Source of the DNA: an uncultured Roseburia sp.
Lineage (GTDB): Bacteria > Bacillota > Clostridia > Lachnospirales > Lachnospiraceae
Direction of reading: 5' to 3'
Assembly: GCA_947174805.1 (NCBI GenBank)
Contig: CAMWKH010000025.1
Location: 1 to 45,456, forward strand
Length of the DNA stretch: 45,456 bases
In this document: one piece after another, positions 1-8,354 of the stretch
How positions within the stretch are numbered: the stretch's first letter is position 1
Layout: every line of letters starts with the position of its first letter
The notes under the pieces: generated by a model
The model's input: only the letters and a program-made list of their open reading frames with translations
Database searches by the model: none
What the model was told of the DNA's origin: nothing
Position numbers and translations under genes: made by a program

Positions 1-170
1 ACCACACCTACCTCACCCTGCTCTACGGGGATTACATGACGCTTCCCCCGGTGGATAAAAGGAAACACGATGCGGGAGCGGCTTCTTCCATACAGTTGAA
101 AGATATTACCCTGGAAGAGATAAAAGCGAGGAAGCATCAGGCCGACTGTATGCTTTCAGAAAGAGGTTAG
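1..170 (+). CDS. LicD family protein, C-terminal fragment (5' end outside window)
   Basis: An open frame runs in from the left edge (first full codon at position 3) and stops at TAG 168-170. The visible 55 residues start HTYLTLLYGDYMTLPPVDKR, which matches the closing segment of LicD phosphotransferases (YGDYMTxPPxxKRxxH). LicD enzymes transfer a phospho-choline or phospho-alditol group from a CDP donor to a sugar acceptor. The catalytic DDDID part lies outside the window. The stop is 2 bases before the ATG of the IspD-like gene, so the two are almost certainly one operon, pairing a CDP-donor synthase with a CDP-dependent transferase. Family assignment rests on the tail motif and on similarity to the tails of the other LicD proteins in this window. 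Confidence 0.8.
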   Translation, partial: HTYLTLLYGDYMTLPPVDKRKHDAGAASSIQLKDITLEEIKARKHQADCMLSERG

Positions 171-172
171 GC

Positions 173-886
173 ATGAATATAGCACTGATTATTGCAGGAG
201 GTTCTGGGGAAAGGATGCAGCAGGACATACCAAAACAGTTCCTCACCGTCCATGATAAGCCTGTCATTATCTATACCTTGGAAGCTTTCCAGAGGCATCC
301 GGAAATAGACATTATTGCCGTTGTCTGTCTGGAAGGATGGGAAAAGACGTTAAAAGCTTATGCCAAACAATTTAATATTGAAAAATTAAAACATGTCATA
401 AAAGGAGGGGAAAACGGTCAGGCATCCATACGAAACGGCGTATTTGAGCTTGAAAAATATTATGGAAAAGAAGACCTTGTATTAGTTCATGATGCCATCC
501 GCCCTATGGTATCGGAAGAAATCATCTCCGACTGTATACATAAAACTTTAGCATATGGTTCCGGAATTGCATCCATCCCCTGTGCCGAGGCAATGGTGGT
601 GACGGAGACAGGGACGCAGGCTGAGGAAGTGTATGAGCGAACCCGTTTAAAAAGAGCCCAGACCCCACAAGGGTTTCCGCTGCAAAGATTAGGGGAGGCC
701 CACAGGGAAGCCTTAAAGCGGGGCATTACCAATTCTGTAGCATCTGTCACGTTAATGCTGGAACTGGGCCAAACCGTAGAACTCTCCCTTGGCTCTGAAA
801 AGAATTTGAAGCTTACCACGGTAGAGGACATTGACATATTTAAAGCCCTGCTTTTGTCTAAAAGGGAAAACTGGCTGAAAGGATAA
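173..886 (+). CDS. IspD/TarI-family cytidylyltransferase (probable CDP-alditol synthase)
   Basis: This 237-residue protein has the IspD/TarI fold signature. The nucleotide loop AGGSGERM spans residues 8-15, PKQF residues 20-23, and then come VHDAIRP, RAQTPQGF and a NLKLTTVED-type C-terminus. Family members join CTP to an alditol phosphate, either methylerythritol-4-P (IspD, isoprenoids) or ribitol-5-P (TarI, eukaryotic ISPD/CRPPA). The context of a LicD gene 2 bases upstream and an SDR 10 bases downstream favours a CDP-ribitol-like donor for LicD transferases over isoprenoid synthesis. The short PKQFL...EGW region also looks more TarI-like. Sequence alone cannot separate IspD from TarI, so no symbol is given. 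The ATG is preceded by AGAGG inside the end of the LicD gene. Confidence 0.85.
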   Translation: MNIALIIAGGSGERMQQDIPKQFLTVHDKPVIIYTLEAFQRHPEIDIIAVVCLEGWEKTLKAYAKQFNIEKLKHVIKGGENGQASIRNGVFELEKYYGKEDLVLVHDAIRPMVSEEIISDCIHKTLAYGSGIASIPCAEAMVVTETGTQAEEVYERTRLKRAQTPQGFPLQRLGEAHREALKRGITNSVASVTLMLELGQTVELSLGSEKNLKLTTVEDIDIFKALLLSKRENWLKG

Positions 887-896
887 AAAACAAAGA

Positions 897-1952
897 ATGT
901 TATTAGAAAATGAAATTTATTTCCGTCAGATTAAAACAGCTGCAGATAAAATTGGAAATTGTTTGGAAAACTTGAAGAATTGTGCTGTTTTGGTTACAGG
1001 GGCATCCGGGATGCTGGGGTCCTGTGTTGTAGATATGCTGGTGTACTTAAATGAGCATCATGGAATGGATATAGAGATATATGCATCCGGCCGCCACAAA
1101 GGAAAAATTGAAAAACGCTTCCATGGGTGTGTGGAAAAAAATTATTTCCATGTGAAAGAATTTGATGTTTCCCTTGAACAAGGGCAAGACATTCCGGCGG
1201 ATTATATTATCCATGCAGCCAGCAATGCAGACCCTTTCATGTTTGCAGAGTATCCGGCGGATACGCTTTTAGCAAATGTCCTTGGTGTCAAACATATGCT
1301 GGATTTGGCATTAAAAAATCATTCCAAACGCCTGCTTTACGTATCCTCCGGTGAAATGTATGGACAGCCAGATGATGCTGCATTACTGGAAGGTTTTTCT
1401 GAAACTTACTGCGGATATGTGGATTATCAGGATGCCCGATCCTGCTATCCTTCCGGAAAACGCGCCGGGGAGGTTTTGTGCCAAAGCTATATTAAGCAGT
1501 ATGGCGTGGATGCAGTAATTGTACGGCCTTGCCACTGTTACAGCCCAACTATGACGGAAAATGACAGCCGTGCCCTGAGCCAATTTTTTCAGAATGCCTT
1601 ACATGGAAAAGATATTGTGCTGAAAAGTTCCGGGGAGATGGTGCGTTCCCACTGTTATGGGGTGGATGCAGCAGCCGGGATATTGAAAGTGCTTTTAGAA
1701 GGGGGATGTGGGGAAGCTTATAACATTGCAGACCCGGCTTCTGTTGTAAGCATTCGGACAGCAGCAGAACTGATTGCTAAGGCAGCGGGCAGGAAAGTAT
1801 GTTTTGAGATGCCTGGGAATAGAGAAAAACAGGGGTATTCTAAAGTAAGCAGAGCTGTTTTGGACTCCAAAAAACTCTTTGCACTGGGCTGGCAGCCTCA
1901 GACAGATATGCAGGCAGGGGTCTATGAAGTTCTACAAATTTTAGGTAGGTAA
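897..1952 (+). CDS. Extended SDR, NAD-dependent epimerase/dehydratase
   Basis: This 351-residue protein has an N-terminal Rossmann motif GASGMLG (residues 35-41), HAASNADP near 106-113, YVSSGEMYG near 148-156, and the catalytic Y184-x3-K188 pair in YPSGK. These mark the extended short-chain dehydrogenase family that epimerises, dehydrates or decarboxylates nucleotide sugars. It lies 10 bases after the cytidylyltransferase and closes the plus-strand operon before a terminator. It may make or modify the alditol or sugar for the CDP donor. TarIJ systems use a zinc alcohol dehydrogenase in this role, so if this enzyme fills that step it does so with a different fold. Substrate is unknown. Confidence 0.8.
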   Translation: MLLENEIYFRQIKTAADKIGNCLENLKNCAVLVTGASGMLGSCVVDMLVYLNEHHGMDIEIYASGRHKGKIEKRFHGCVEKNYFHVKEFDVSLEQGQDIPADYIIHAASNADPFMFAEYPADTLLANVLGVKHMLDLALKNHSKRLLYVSSGEMYGQPDDAALLEGFSETYCGYVDYQDARSCYPSGKRAGEVLCQSYIKQYGVDAVIVRPCHCYSPTMTENDSRALSQFFQNALHGKDIVLKSSGEMVRSHCYGVDAAAGILKVLLEGGCGEAYNIADPASVVSIRTAAELIAKAAGRKVCFEMPGNREKQGYSKVSRAVLDSKKLFALGWQPQTDMQAGVYEVLQILGR

Positions 1953-1960
1953 TATACTAT

Positions 1961-2004
1961 AAAAAAATTAAGCATCTGCTTTCCAACAGACGCTTAATTT
2001 TTTT
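1961..2004. terminator. Bidirectional rho-independent terminator
   Basis: AAATTAAGC-A-TCTG pairs with CAGA-C-GCTTAATTT around an 8-base loop, with one internal A/C mismatch. The stem has a run of A on one side and of T on the other. It sits between converging genes (SDR stop at 1952, LicD stop at 2015) and can serve both strands. Confidence 0.85.
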
Positions 2005-2014
2005 ATCCATATTT

Positions 2015-4942
2015 TTATGATATAACAATTCCCTGTTTTTCCAAATCCCTTTCCTGTTTTTTGTAAAAAGGATAATCGTGGGCTGTACCACCCATATAGC
2101 CCACTTTCCAGCCTACTCCAACTTCCACCATAATAACCTTCATATACTCCTTTGGCACTTCTACCGTAGTGGTCTCAAAGGGCAGAGATACACTGGACTC
2201 AAACCATTCCTTTCTGTAAACAATTCTTCTGCTTTGGAAACGGGTATACATATATCCCAGTTCATCTCCGTCCTCCGGCCCATACAACTGGGAAATAGCC
2301 CCTATTAATTTTAAGGATTGTGACAGAATCGTACTGTCATTTTTAAACTTAAAATTGCACGCCTTTTCCATCGCTTTCGCCCTGTCTCTGATTTCCCTCG
2401 TCACCTTGTTTCCATTATCCCTTAAATCATATTTAAGCTTAATGGCATTTGCAAATAAATCCATCTGCAAATCTGCCTCTTCCTTATCCAGGGGAATATG
2501 ATCCAATATATAAATATCTATTCCTATAATATAGGGACAGCCGAAAAACTCCTCTTCCTTTTCCGTGTGGGGCACTATAAAGCCTTTGTGTAAATCCGGC
2601 ACATTGATAACACGGGATACGTTTGTAGTCCACCCTTCATTAAACACCTCGTCTACCATACAGTATCCTGCCGGAAGCTCTGTCTCGGCAATTTCACGGA
2701 AACGGTTATAGTCTTCCCGCTTCATCGCAATATCAATATCGTCATCCCAGGGAATAAAACCCTTATGGCGCACAGTTCCAAGGAGGGTACCCCAGTCAAC
2801 AAAATACAACAGCCCATTTCTTTTGCACACACGCTCTACTTCTTTTAGAACCTTAATAGAAGCGGCCCAGGCGCATTTCATCTTCTTTTCTATGAAAAAG
2901 TTCCCCACTATATTGCAGCCGGTAAAATGTAATTCCAGCTTCTCTTCTTCAAAAAAGTCTCTTTTGTATTTCAGCAGCTCCTCTTCATTATACAGACTTT
3001 TATCCAAATTCATATAAACTTCTTCATCCATTTGGATTATGGTACAGCGCTCTTCCTGCCATGACTTTCCATACAATACCTCCAGTAAGGGGGAATACTG
3101 CTGCGGCGCCGGTATTGTCTGGTTTTCAAAAGGAACCTGTTCCTCCTCCTCAAACCATTCCGCCTGAAAACTCCTCCAACACTGTCGGCGTCCATTATAA
3201 TAATCGATACTCTGAAACAAACCCGCCGACTTGTCCGCCTCACACCATCCTGATACCAACTGCTGGAGCTGCACTAACTGATTTTTCACAGAAGCGGTTT
3301 CATTTATGTTGTATCCCAGGCTTTGCTTTAATTTTTCAAATTCCAGAACACTATGTCCTGCCAATTCCCCATTATAATCAATCCGGAACATCAGCTCAAA
3401 AATATCCCGGAGAATCTCCTGCTGCCTCTCTTTCTCCTTTTCCTGTGCCGGAAGATAATCCAATATGGCAATATGTACGGAAGGAGGGGCAGGAAAAACT
3501 GTAAATTTTTTCTTTCCCTCAAGGAGTTCTTTCACATCCGCCCTGCACAAAATCTGAATCTTAAATTCCTCCCACTGGGGAACAAAAGAACCATCCATCA
3601 GGCAGTACCGTTCCTCCAGCTCCTTTGGGGCAACTTCCGCAAATTTGTCGTAATCCTCCCTTTTCATTGCAAGGTCAATATCATCATCCCAGGGGAAAAA
3701 TCCCTGGCGCTTAACTGCCCCTAACAATGTTCCCTTATAGGCAAAATAGTGAATGCCGTATTTTTCACAAATCCGAATTACCTCTTTCAGCATCCCTAAT
3801 TCCACTGCCCATAGCTTCTTTCGCCCAGGGTGAATGCTGTAAGTTTCCCACGTGCCTTCTTCATAGTGGGGGACTATACGGTTTTCATCCTGAAAAAAAT
3901 CTGCCGGGAATACCAGACGCAGTCTTAAATTTCTTTCATCTCCAATGGTTTTTTCAAATTCTCTGGCAATGGCGGCAAATTCCTGCTGAAATTCCTCTTT
4001 GGATTCAAAAGCCGCCTGAAACTCTGTTCCCGACACTGCATACCGCCCGTACACGCCGCCTATGGACATGACAGGCATCCACTCGTCAATAATGCCTGCC
4101 AAAAAACTGGAATTGCCCATATGAAATACCACACCAGGATTATATTCTAATATTTTCTTTATGGCATCCTCTGCCCTTTCCAGTTCAGAAAACAAATCCT
4201 TGCACTGGAAAAAGTCAATTCTTTCCTCTCTCCATTCCACCTGATTTTTATTTCCCAAACTGTCATCCACACTTCCGTATTCCGGGCCAAAAAAGCTTAC
4301 TTCCCCTACCCTGGAGGCAGCCTCTGCCGTATTCACCAGCAATACCTTTTTTCCAAGTGTATGCTGTAACTCATAGCAGCACTCCAATACCTGCTCCATA
4401 TGCTCTGATCCGTCTTCCAGAAATTCCTCCGTCAAAACAACTGCCCGGTGTGCATTGCGCTCCTCAAAAGCCACAGGGCGCACCGCTACATTCAGCCGCC
4501 GCATACAACTGGTTACTCCCCGCCTTGCAAGCTCTGACAACAAAATCCTTACATTTTCCGTATCGCACTGAGGCTGCTTCAGCCGAATTTGATTTAGCTG
4601 CCTGTAATAATAATCCGCAATCTCCCACTCCAGAGAACAAATCTTTTGAAGGCTCCGCAGCTTTTGTAAAAACTCTTCCAGGTATTCCGCCTTTGCATCC
4701 AGACGCAGAAGAAAAGAAAACACAGAAAATGTCACACCCACATTGTCCTGCTCTTTCAGCACACCATATATCTCCGCTGCCATCTGCTCCCGCATATCCT
4801 CTCCTGCTATCTGTGCAAAAGAATAGACGGCGCTCACATACTGAAAAAACTGCTTATCCACCTTTCCGGTGCCCAACTGCTCCAACAGCATACTGTAGGC
4901 GTGTATTACGTCATTATATTCACTGCTGCTTATATTTTCCAT
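2015..4942 (-). CDS. Tandem LicD protein with N-terminal glycosyltransferase-like region
   Basis: The start is taken at ATG 4942. AAAGAGG lies 9 bases ahead of it, inside the last codons of the upstream gene, and the upstream stop TAG is at 4944-4946. The longer frame from 4981 would overlap that gene and lacks a ribosome site. The 975-residue product has an unassigned N-terminal part (about 1-370) containing FHMGNSSF and WMPVMSIGG, which resembles half of a GT-B fold. Two LicD domains follow. Both have GTLLGxVxxxGFxPWDDDID, with DDDID near 419-423 and 733-737, and the metal-binding acidic residues are intact in both. LicD enzymes move phospho-choline or phospho-alditol onto glycans. Two copies in one chain suggest two successive or distinct transfers. 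It is the last gene of the minus-strand glycan unit. Confidence 0.85.
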   Translation of the reverse strand: MENISSSEYNDVIHAYSMLLEQLGTGKVDKQFFQYVSAVYSFAQIAGEDMREQMAAEIYGVLKEQDNVGVTFSVFSFLLRLDAKAEYLEEFLQKLRSLQKICSLEWEIADYYYRQLNQIRLKQPQCDTENVRILLSELARRGVTSCMRRLNVAVRPVAFEERNAHRAVVLTEEFLEDGSEHMEQVLECCYELQHTLGKKVLLVNTAEAASRVGEVSFFGPEYGSVDDSLGNKNQVEWREERIDFFQCKDLFSELERAEDAIKKILEYNPGVVFHMGNSSFLAGIIDEWMPVMSIGGVYGRYAVSGTEFQAAFESKEEFQQEFAAIAREFEKTIGDERNLRLRLVFPADFFQDENRIVPHYEEGTWETYSIHPGRKKLWAVELGMLKEVIRICEKYGIHYFAYKGTLLGAVKRQGFFPWDDDIDLAMKREDYDKFAEVAPKELEERYCLMDGSFVPQWEEFKIQILCRADVKELLEGKKKFTVFPAPPSVHIAILDYLPAQEKEKERQQEILRDIFELMFRIDYNGELAGHSVLEFEKLKQSLGYNINETASVKNQLVQLQQLVSGWCEADKSAGLFQSIDYYNGRRQCWRSFQAEWFEEEEQVPFENQTIPAPQQYSPLLEVLYGKSWQEERCTIIQMDEEVYMNLDKSLYNEEELLKYKRDFFEEEKLELHFTGCNIVGNFFIEKKMKCAWAASIKVLKEVERVCKRNGLLYFVDWGTLLGTVRHKGFIPWDDDIDIAMKREDYNRFREIAETELPAGYCMVDEVFNEGWTTNVSRVINVPDLHKGFIVPHTEKEEEFFGCPYIIGIDIYILDHIPLDKEEADLQMDLFANAIKLKYDLRDNGNKVTREIRDRAKAMEKACNFKFKNDSTILSQSLKLIGAISQLYGPEDGDELGYMYTRFQSRRIVYRKEWFESSVSLPFETTTVEVPKEYMKVIMVEVGVGWKVGYMGGTAHDYPFYKKQERDLEKQGIVIS

Positions 4943-4943
4943 G

Positions 4944-5303
4944 CTAGATAACCTCTTTTGCTGCGCTTCCCAGTCTTTCAAACAAAGGTATTAACGCTCT
5001 CACACTCTCTGCCATCCTGGCATCGTTTTTAGATGCAATAGCACTGCTGAATTCTATAAGCTTTTCATTGTACTCTTCTTTGCTGATGCGTTCTCTGCCC
5101 TCATTTAAAAGATCCATGGTGCCATTCATAACCTGGACTTCCCAATTTATGGCATCTACAATCCCTTTGATAAACTTATCTGTGTCATCCAGACGCTGTC
5201 CGGACAATTCTTTTTCCAATATACCTAAATTTTTCACAATGCGTTCATTGAACTCCAATAATACTTCCAACGCCTCTTTTTGCTCTTTTCTAAAATCTTC
5301 CAT
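4944..5303 (-). CDS. Small all-helical protein between LicD genes
   Basis: This 119-residue protein has no recognisable catalytic motif. It has strong heptad-like helices (EALEVLLEFNERIVKNLGIL, then a helix around NWEVQVMNGTMDLL), no signal peptide and no membrane segment. A clear AGGAGG stands 10 bases before the ATG at 5303. It is 44 bases downstream of the LicD/CDP-glycerol-transferase-like gene, and its end carries the ribosome site of the double-LicD gene, so the three are co-translated. The shape resembles small flagellar chaperones or a coiled-coil adaptor. An adaptor linking LicD enzymes to flagellin is possible, but this is inference only. Confidence 0.7.
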   Translation of the reverse strand: MEDFRKEQKEALEVLLEFNERIVKNLGILEKELSGQRLDDTDKFIKGIVDAINWEVQVMNGTMDLLNEGRERISKEEYNEKLIEFSSAIASKNDARMAESVRALIPLFERLGSAAKEVI

Positions 5304-5347
5304 GATTCTAAGTCCTCCTATTTTTCAATAATATTTATAAAATTTCC

Positions 5348-7210
5348 TTAAAATAAATCATTTTTATGAAATATTTTCTTCTCCCACATGCTCCGGGTTT
5401 CTTCCCCTGCAAATTCTGTCAGCCTTTCTATATAAAGATTACGCATATTCTCCGACTGGACAAAAACTTTGTCCGCATTTACCACTCCCGGCATATTGCA
5501 GTAATACTGCATTACATTATAGGCAATGTCCTCCTTTTCAAATTCATCCATAGTAAAATAGGGAATATATATCAGGCATTCTGTAACCAACTGCAGATTT
5601 TTGCTGTAACAGCTCCTGTCCACGCTGACAGCCGGGTTAAATGCATCATAAGGATTCTGTATTACAATGCAATCAGGATGATGCAGTGTAAAATCAAATG
5701 TATCAAAAGGTGTCACAGGAACTTTTTCTTCCAGCATCCGTGCCTCATCATGAAACACAGTAAAATCTCCCAGATAATCTTTATCATAATAGGGAAGAGA
5801 TACCACATATACATCCCAGTCAGATTTTCCTTTTACCTTTCGGTACAAATCTTCCAGGGTATCCCAGTGTTTTGCTTTATAAGACAAAAAAACGATCTCT
5901 TTTTTCTCCATAACCTCATGATTGAAAGCAGTCTGTATCTCCTGCAAAAGGGATTCCATCTCTTTGGTCTGCAATTCTTTTCTGCTGACATTACTTTCCA
6001 GCCCGCTGTAAATTTGGTACAGAATTTCGCAGTATTGTTCCAGAAACCGAACTGTTTCTAACCCCTCGCCTTTCACCTGATCCGTCATAGTTCCCAAATC
6101 AATTGCCAGTTTTTGAGCCTCCACAAGCAAAGTCCCTGTATCGCTTCTGTCATCTGCGGCTAATTTTCCTTTTATCTGAAAGGTTAAATCTCTTAACTTT
6201 TCAAAAATAACATTTGCAGTTTCTTTTAAGGAACCCTTTGTTTCCGCCTTTATTCTCTTTGCCTCTTCCTTTGAAAACCTGTATCCCGGAATGTCAAAAT
6301 CTAATACTTCCTCTAACTGCTTCCGCTGAGCGTGAAAAAAAGGATACGCATGGCTCCCTCCCCTCCACTTCGCCGGCTTCATATACTCCCCATATTCCCG
6401 GCGCAAAACCTGATCATAAGCTGAGGGAACAGGTACAGACAAATACTCAAAGGGCATCCGCACACTCTCCGCATACCATTCTTTCGGCATCCATCGCGAT
6501 TCCTGCTTTTCTACACCGTAAGGCATCATTTGGGTAACCAGAAGGGAATCCTCCTCCTTCACACTGGAGAAAATACCTTCTACGACTTGATAGAGTTGTG
6601 CTTTTAAAGAATCATCATCCAAATTAGTATCCAGCTTTATTTTACACATTTCTTCTATCTGCCCCAGATGGTGCTTGAGGTCTTTTGCCTGCATCTTCGG
6701 CGTCCCAATGGTATCCGCCACCGTAAGTACATATTTTGCTGCGGTAACCCTGGCCTCTTCTCTCTGAGAGTCTGCCGCAATATAATCCCTTACAAAAATA
6801 TCCAGCCCCGCTATATAAGGAAATCCATTATACTTTTCCAGATGTTCTTCCTCAAAGCAGATCCTGGGCTTTGCCACGACTCTGGCCAAAAAATATTGAA
6901 ATCCCGGCTGAGTTCTTAAATTCAGCACTTTAAAACCTTCCGGCAGTTCATGGGCAACCTGTAGAAAATGTTCATAATCTTTGCGAAACATTACCACGTC
7001 AAGATCATCATCCCAAGGAATAAACCCCCGATGACGCACAGCCCCCAATAAAGTCCCCCACTCCGCAAACCAGGGAATGCCATGCCTTTGGCATACCTTA
7101 TCCAATTCTTCTAAAACCTGCAATTCCACAGCCCAGGCACGTTTCATAATACTGGGGACAAAGAACCCCTCACGCACTTCATCTTCCAGATACGAATTAG
7201 AAATTTCCAT
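5348..7210 (-). CDS. LicD domain fused to a shortened CDP-glycerol-phosphotransferase-like domain
   Basis: Of 620 residues, 20-300 form a LicD domain (GTLLGAVRHRGFIPWDDDLD, acidic cluster at 67-71, RGGSHAYPFF near 284-292). Residues 310-435 are a helical linker. Residues 437-610 match the N-terminal part of the CDP-glycerol glycerophosphotransferase-like proteins that often follow LicD in Firmicutes (IVFLSYKAKHWDTLEDL, VYVVSLPYY, HPDCIVIQNPYD, LIYIPYF, ADKVFVQSE). The chain stops at WEKKIFHKNDLF, where such proteins usually continue into a second Rossmann half, so the domain looks truncated. A sigma-28-type promoter lies about 75 bases upstream. The ribosome site is weak (AAGGG, 14 bases before the ATG). 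Confidence 0.85.
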   Translation of the reverse strand: MEISNSYLEDEVREGFFVPSIMKRAWAVELQVLEELDKVCQRHGIPWFAEWGTLLGAVRHRGFIPWDDDLDVVMFRKDYEHFLQVAHELPEGFKVLNLRTQPGFQYFLARVVAKPRICFEEEHLEKYNGFPYIAGLDIFVRDYIAADSQREEARVTAAKYVLTVADTIGTPKMQAKDLKHHLGQIEEMCKIKLDTNLDDDSLKAQLYQVVEGIFSSVKEEDSLLVTQMMPYGVEKQESRWMPKEWYAESVRMPFEYLSVPVPSAYDQVLRREYGEYMKPAKWRGGSHAYPFFHAQRKQLEEVLDFDIPGYRFSKEEAKRIKAETKGSLKETANVIFEKLRDLTFQIKGKLAADDRSDTGTLLVEAQKLAIDLGTMTDQVKGEGLETVRFLEQYCEILYQIYSGLESNVSRKELQTKEMESLLQEIQTAFNHEVMEKKEIVFLSYKAKHWDTLEDLYRKVKGKSDWDVYVVSLPYYDKDYLGDFTVFHDEARMLEEKVPVTPFDTFDFTLHHPDCIVIQNPYDAFNPAVSVDRSCYSKNLQLVTECLIYIPYFTMDEFEKEDIAYNVMQYYCNMPGVVNADKVFVQSENMRNLYIERLTEFAGEETRSMWEKKIFHKNDLF

Positions 7211-7284
7211 CTCTTATTGCTTTTCCCTTCTGGTATATTAAGCGGAAAATTTAATATCCGCTGTCCCAAAACAACCTATTATGT

Positions 7285-7311
7285 ATATCGGCCATTTATA
7301 GATAATTATTA
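7285..7311 (-). promoter_or_regulatory. Sigma-28-type promoter before the LicD unit
   Basis: On the minus strand, TAAT (7308-7311), 16 bases, then CCGATAT (7285-7291). This matches the FliA/SigD consensus (TAAA, N15-16, CCGATAT) apart from the last base of the -35. It stands in the 128-base gap ahead of the LicD gene that starts at 7210, and the -10 is the same heptamer used at both flagellin genes here. Confidence 0.65.
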
Positions 7312-7338
7312 ACACGCCCGCACTCTGTCTGGCTTGCC

Positions 7339-8334
7339 TTAAGACTCTCCACCCCTGTAAAGCCGTTCTACCAAACTCTGAAATTTTTCAAGCATGTCTC
7401 TAATCTCCTCATTCTGCGCCGTCAGCTCCTGAAATTTTTTTTCTGTAAAGGTACTTTCCATCATATTGAAAAATACCTGTTCCAGCAGTTCATAATAAAA
7501 AGGCGCCCCCTTCGCATATTCCCACCAGATTTTTTCAATGTCATAGCGGACTAAATTCACGGTCCAGGGCTTTGCCTGACCTGTAAAATGCAAAATAGAA
7601 ACATTCTCTTTGACTTCCTGGTATGTCATACCATTTGTGTGGGCAGTCTGGGTGAACAGCCCATACTTAATTTCATCCACAAACTTTACATCTTTGTAAT
7701 GAGTAAAATTTAGTAAATCCTGATCCGGGAGTGCAATTTTACTTCGTATACTTTCAAAAATTTCCATATACTTTTCAAATGTGTACATCTTCCTTAGTTC
7801 CTTTATATTCATTAGCAGAACGCCAGAGCAAAAATAGACCATTCCCTCATTTTTTAACTGAGTGAAAAATGCATTTCTTTCCTTTTCCTCAGTCTCATTC
7901 ATTGCAAGAATGTTATCAAATTCCATATCTTTTGCTGCAATCAGCAGACTGCCATCAAAATCGGTATAATAGAAACCGGATATATCCTTATTTACAATAA
8001 TGTCTATATCCAGATACAGCACCCGTTCCAGTTTATCCCCCAGAAGTTCCGGAAGCATTAACCGATAATACATTTCTACACTCCATAAATGATTAAAGGG
8101 CAGTCCTGCGGTTTTTTCAGGATCAATTTTTATAAACTGGACCTTATTGTCCGTACTGTTGCACTGTGCTGCTTCCATGAGGAAATTACGATATTCCTCC
8201 CTTAACTCACTGTAAAGCACATAGATACATACCGGGGGTTCTCTTTGATTTACTGCCAGGGAATGAACCATAACGTATGCCGGCATAATCACATTTTCGT
8301 TTAATGCGATTGCTATATTCATATATTCAATCAT
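7339..8334 (-). CDS. Glycosyltransferase family 8
   Basis: The start is set at ATG 8334, which has GGGAGGA 9 bases upstream. The frame opens earlier at a TTG (8352), but that would place the ribosome site inside the coding sequence. The 331-residue product begins MIEYMNIAIALNEN and carries the GT8 hallmarks: MYYRLMLPEL, YLDIDIIV with the metal-binding D109-x-D111, FCSGVLLMN, LPDQDLLN and ILHFTGQAKPW. GT8 enzymes are retaining transferases of glucose or galactose from UDP donors. It follows the CgeB-like transferase by about 20 bases and likely extends the same glycan, in the cytoplasm (no signal peptide). Confidence 0.9.
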   Translation of the reverse strand: MIEYMNIAIALNENVIMPAYVMVHSLAVNQREPPVCIYVLYSELREEYRNFLMEAAQCNSTDNKVQFIKIDPEKTAGLPFNHLWSVEMYYRLMLPELLGDKLERVLYLDIDIIVNKDISGFYYTDFDGSLLIAAKDMEFDNILAMNETEEKERNAFFTQLKNEGMVYFCSGVLLMNIKELRKMYTFEKYMEIFESIRSKIALPDQDLLNFTHYKDVKFVDEIKYGLFTQTAHTNGMTYQEVKENVSILHFTGQAKPWTVNLVRYDIEKIWWEYAKGAPFYYELLEQVFFNMMESTFTEKKFQELTAQNEEIRDMLEKFQSLVERLYRGGES

Positions 8335-8354
8335 TTCTTGTCTTCCTCCCAATG

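Noticed and set aside
3037..4947. Long plus-strand open frames opposite the double-LicD gene
   Set aside because: They are shadows of the LicD gene, lack ribosome sites and show no recognisable domain.
7225..7260. GCGGA/TCCGC hairpin as a riboswitch or terminator before the LicD unit
   Set aside because: The stem is only 6 bp with an A/T loop and no T tract, and it resembles no riboswitch class.
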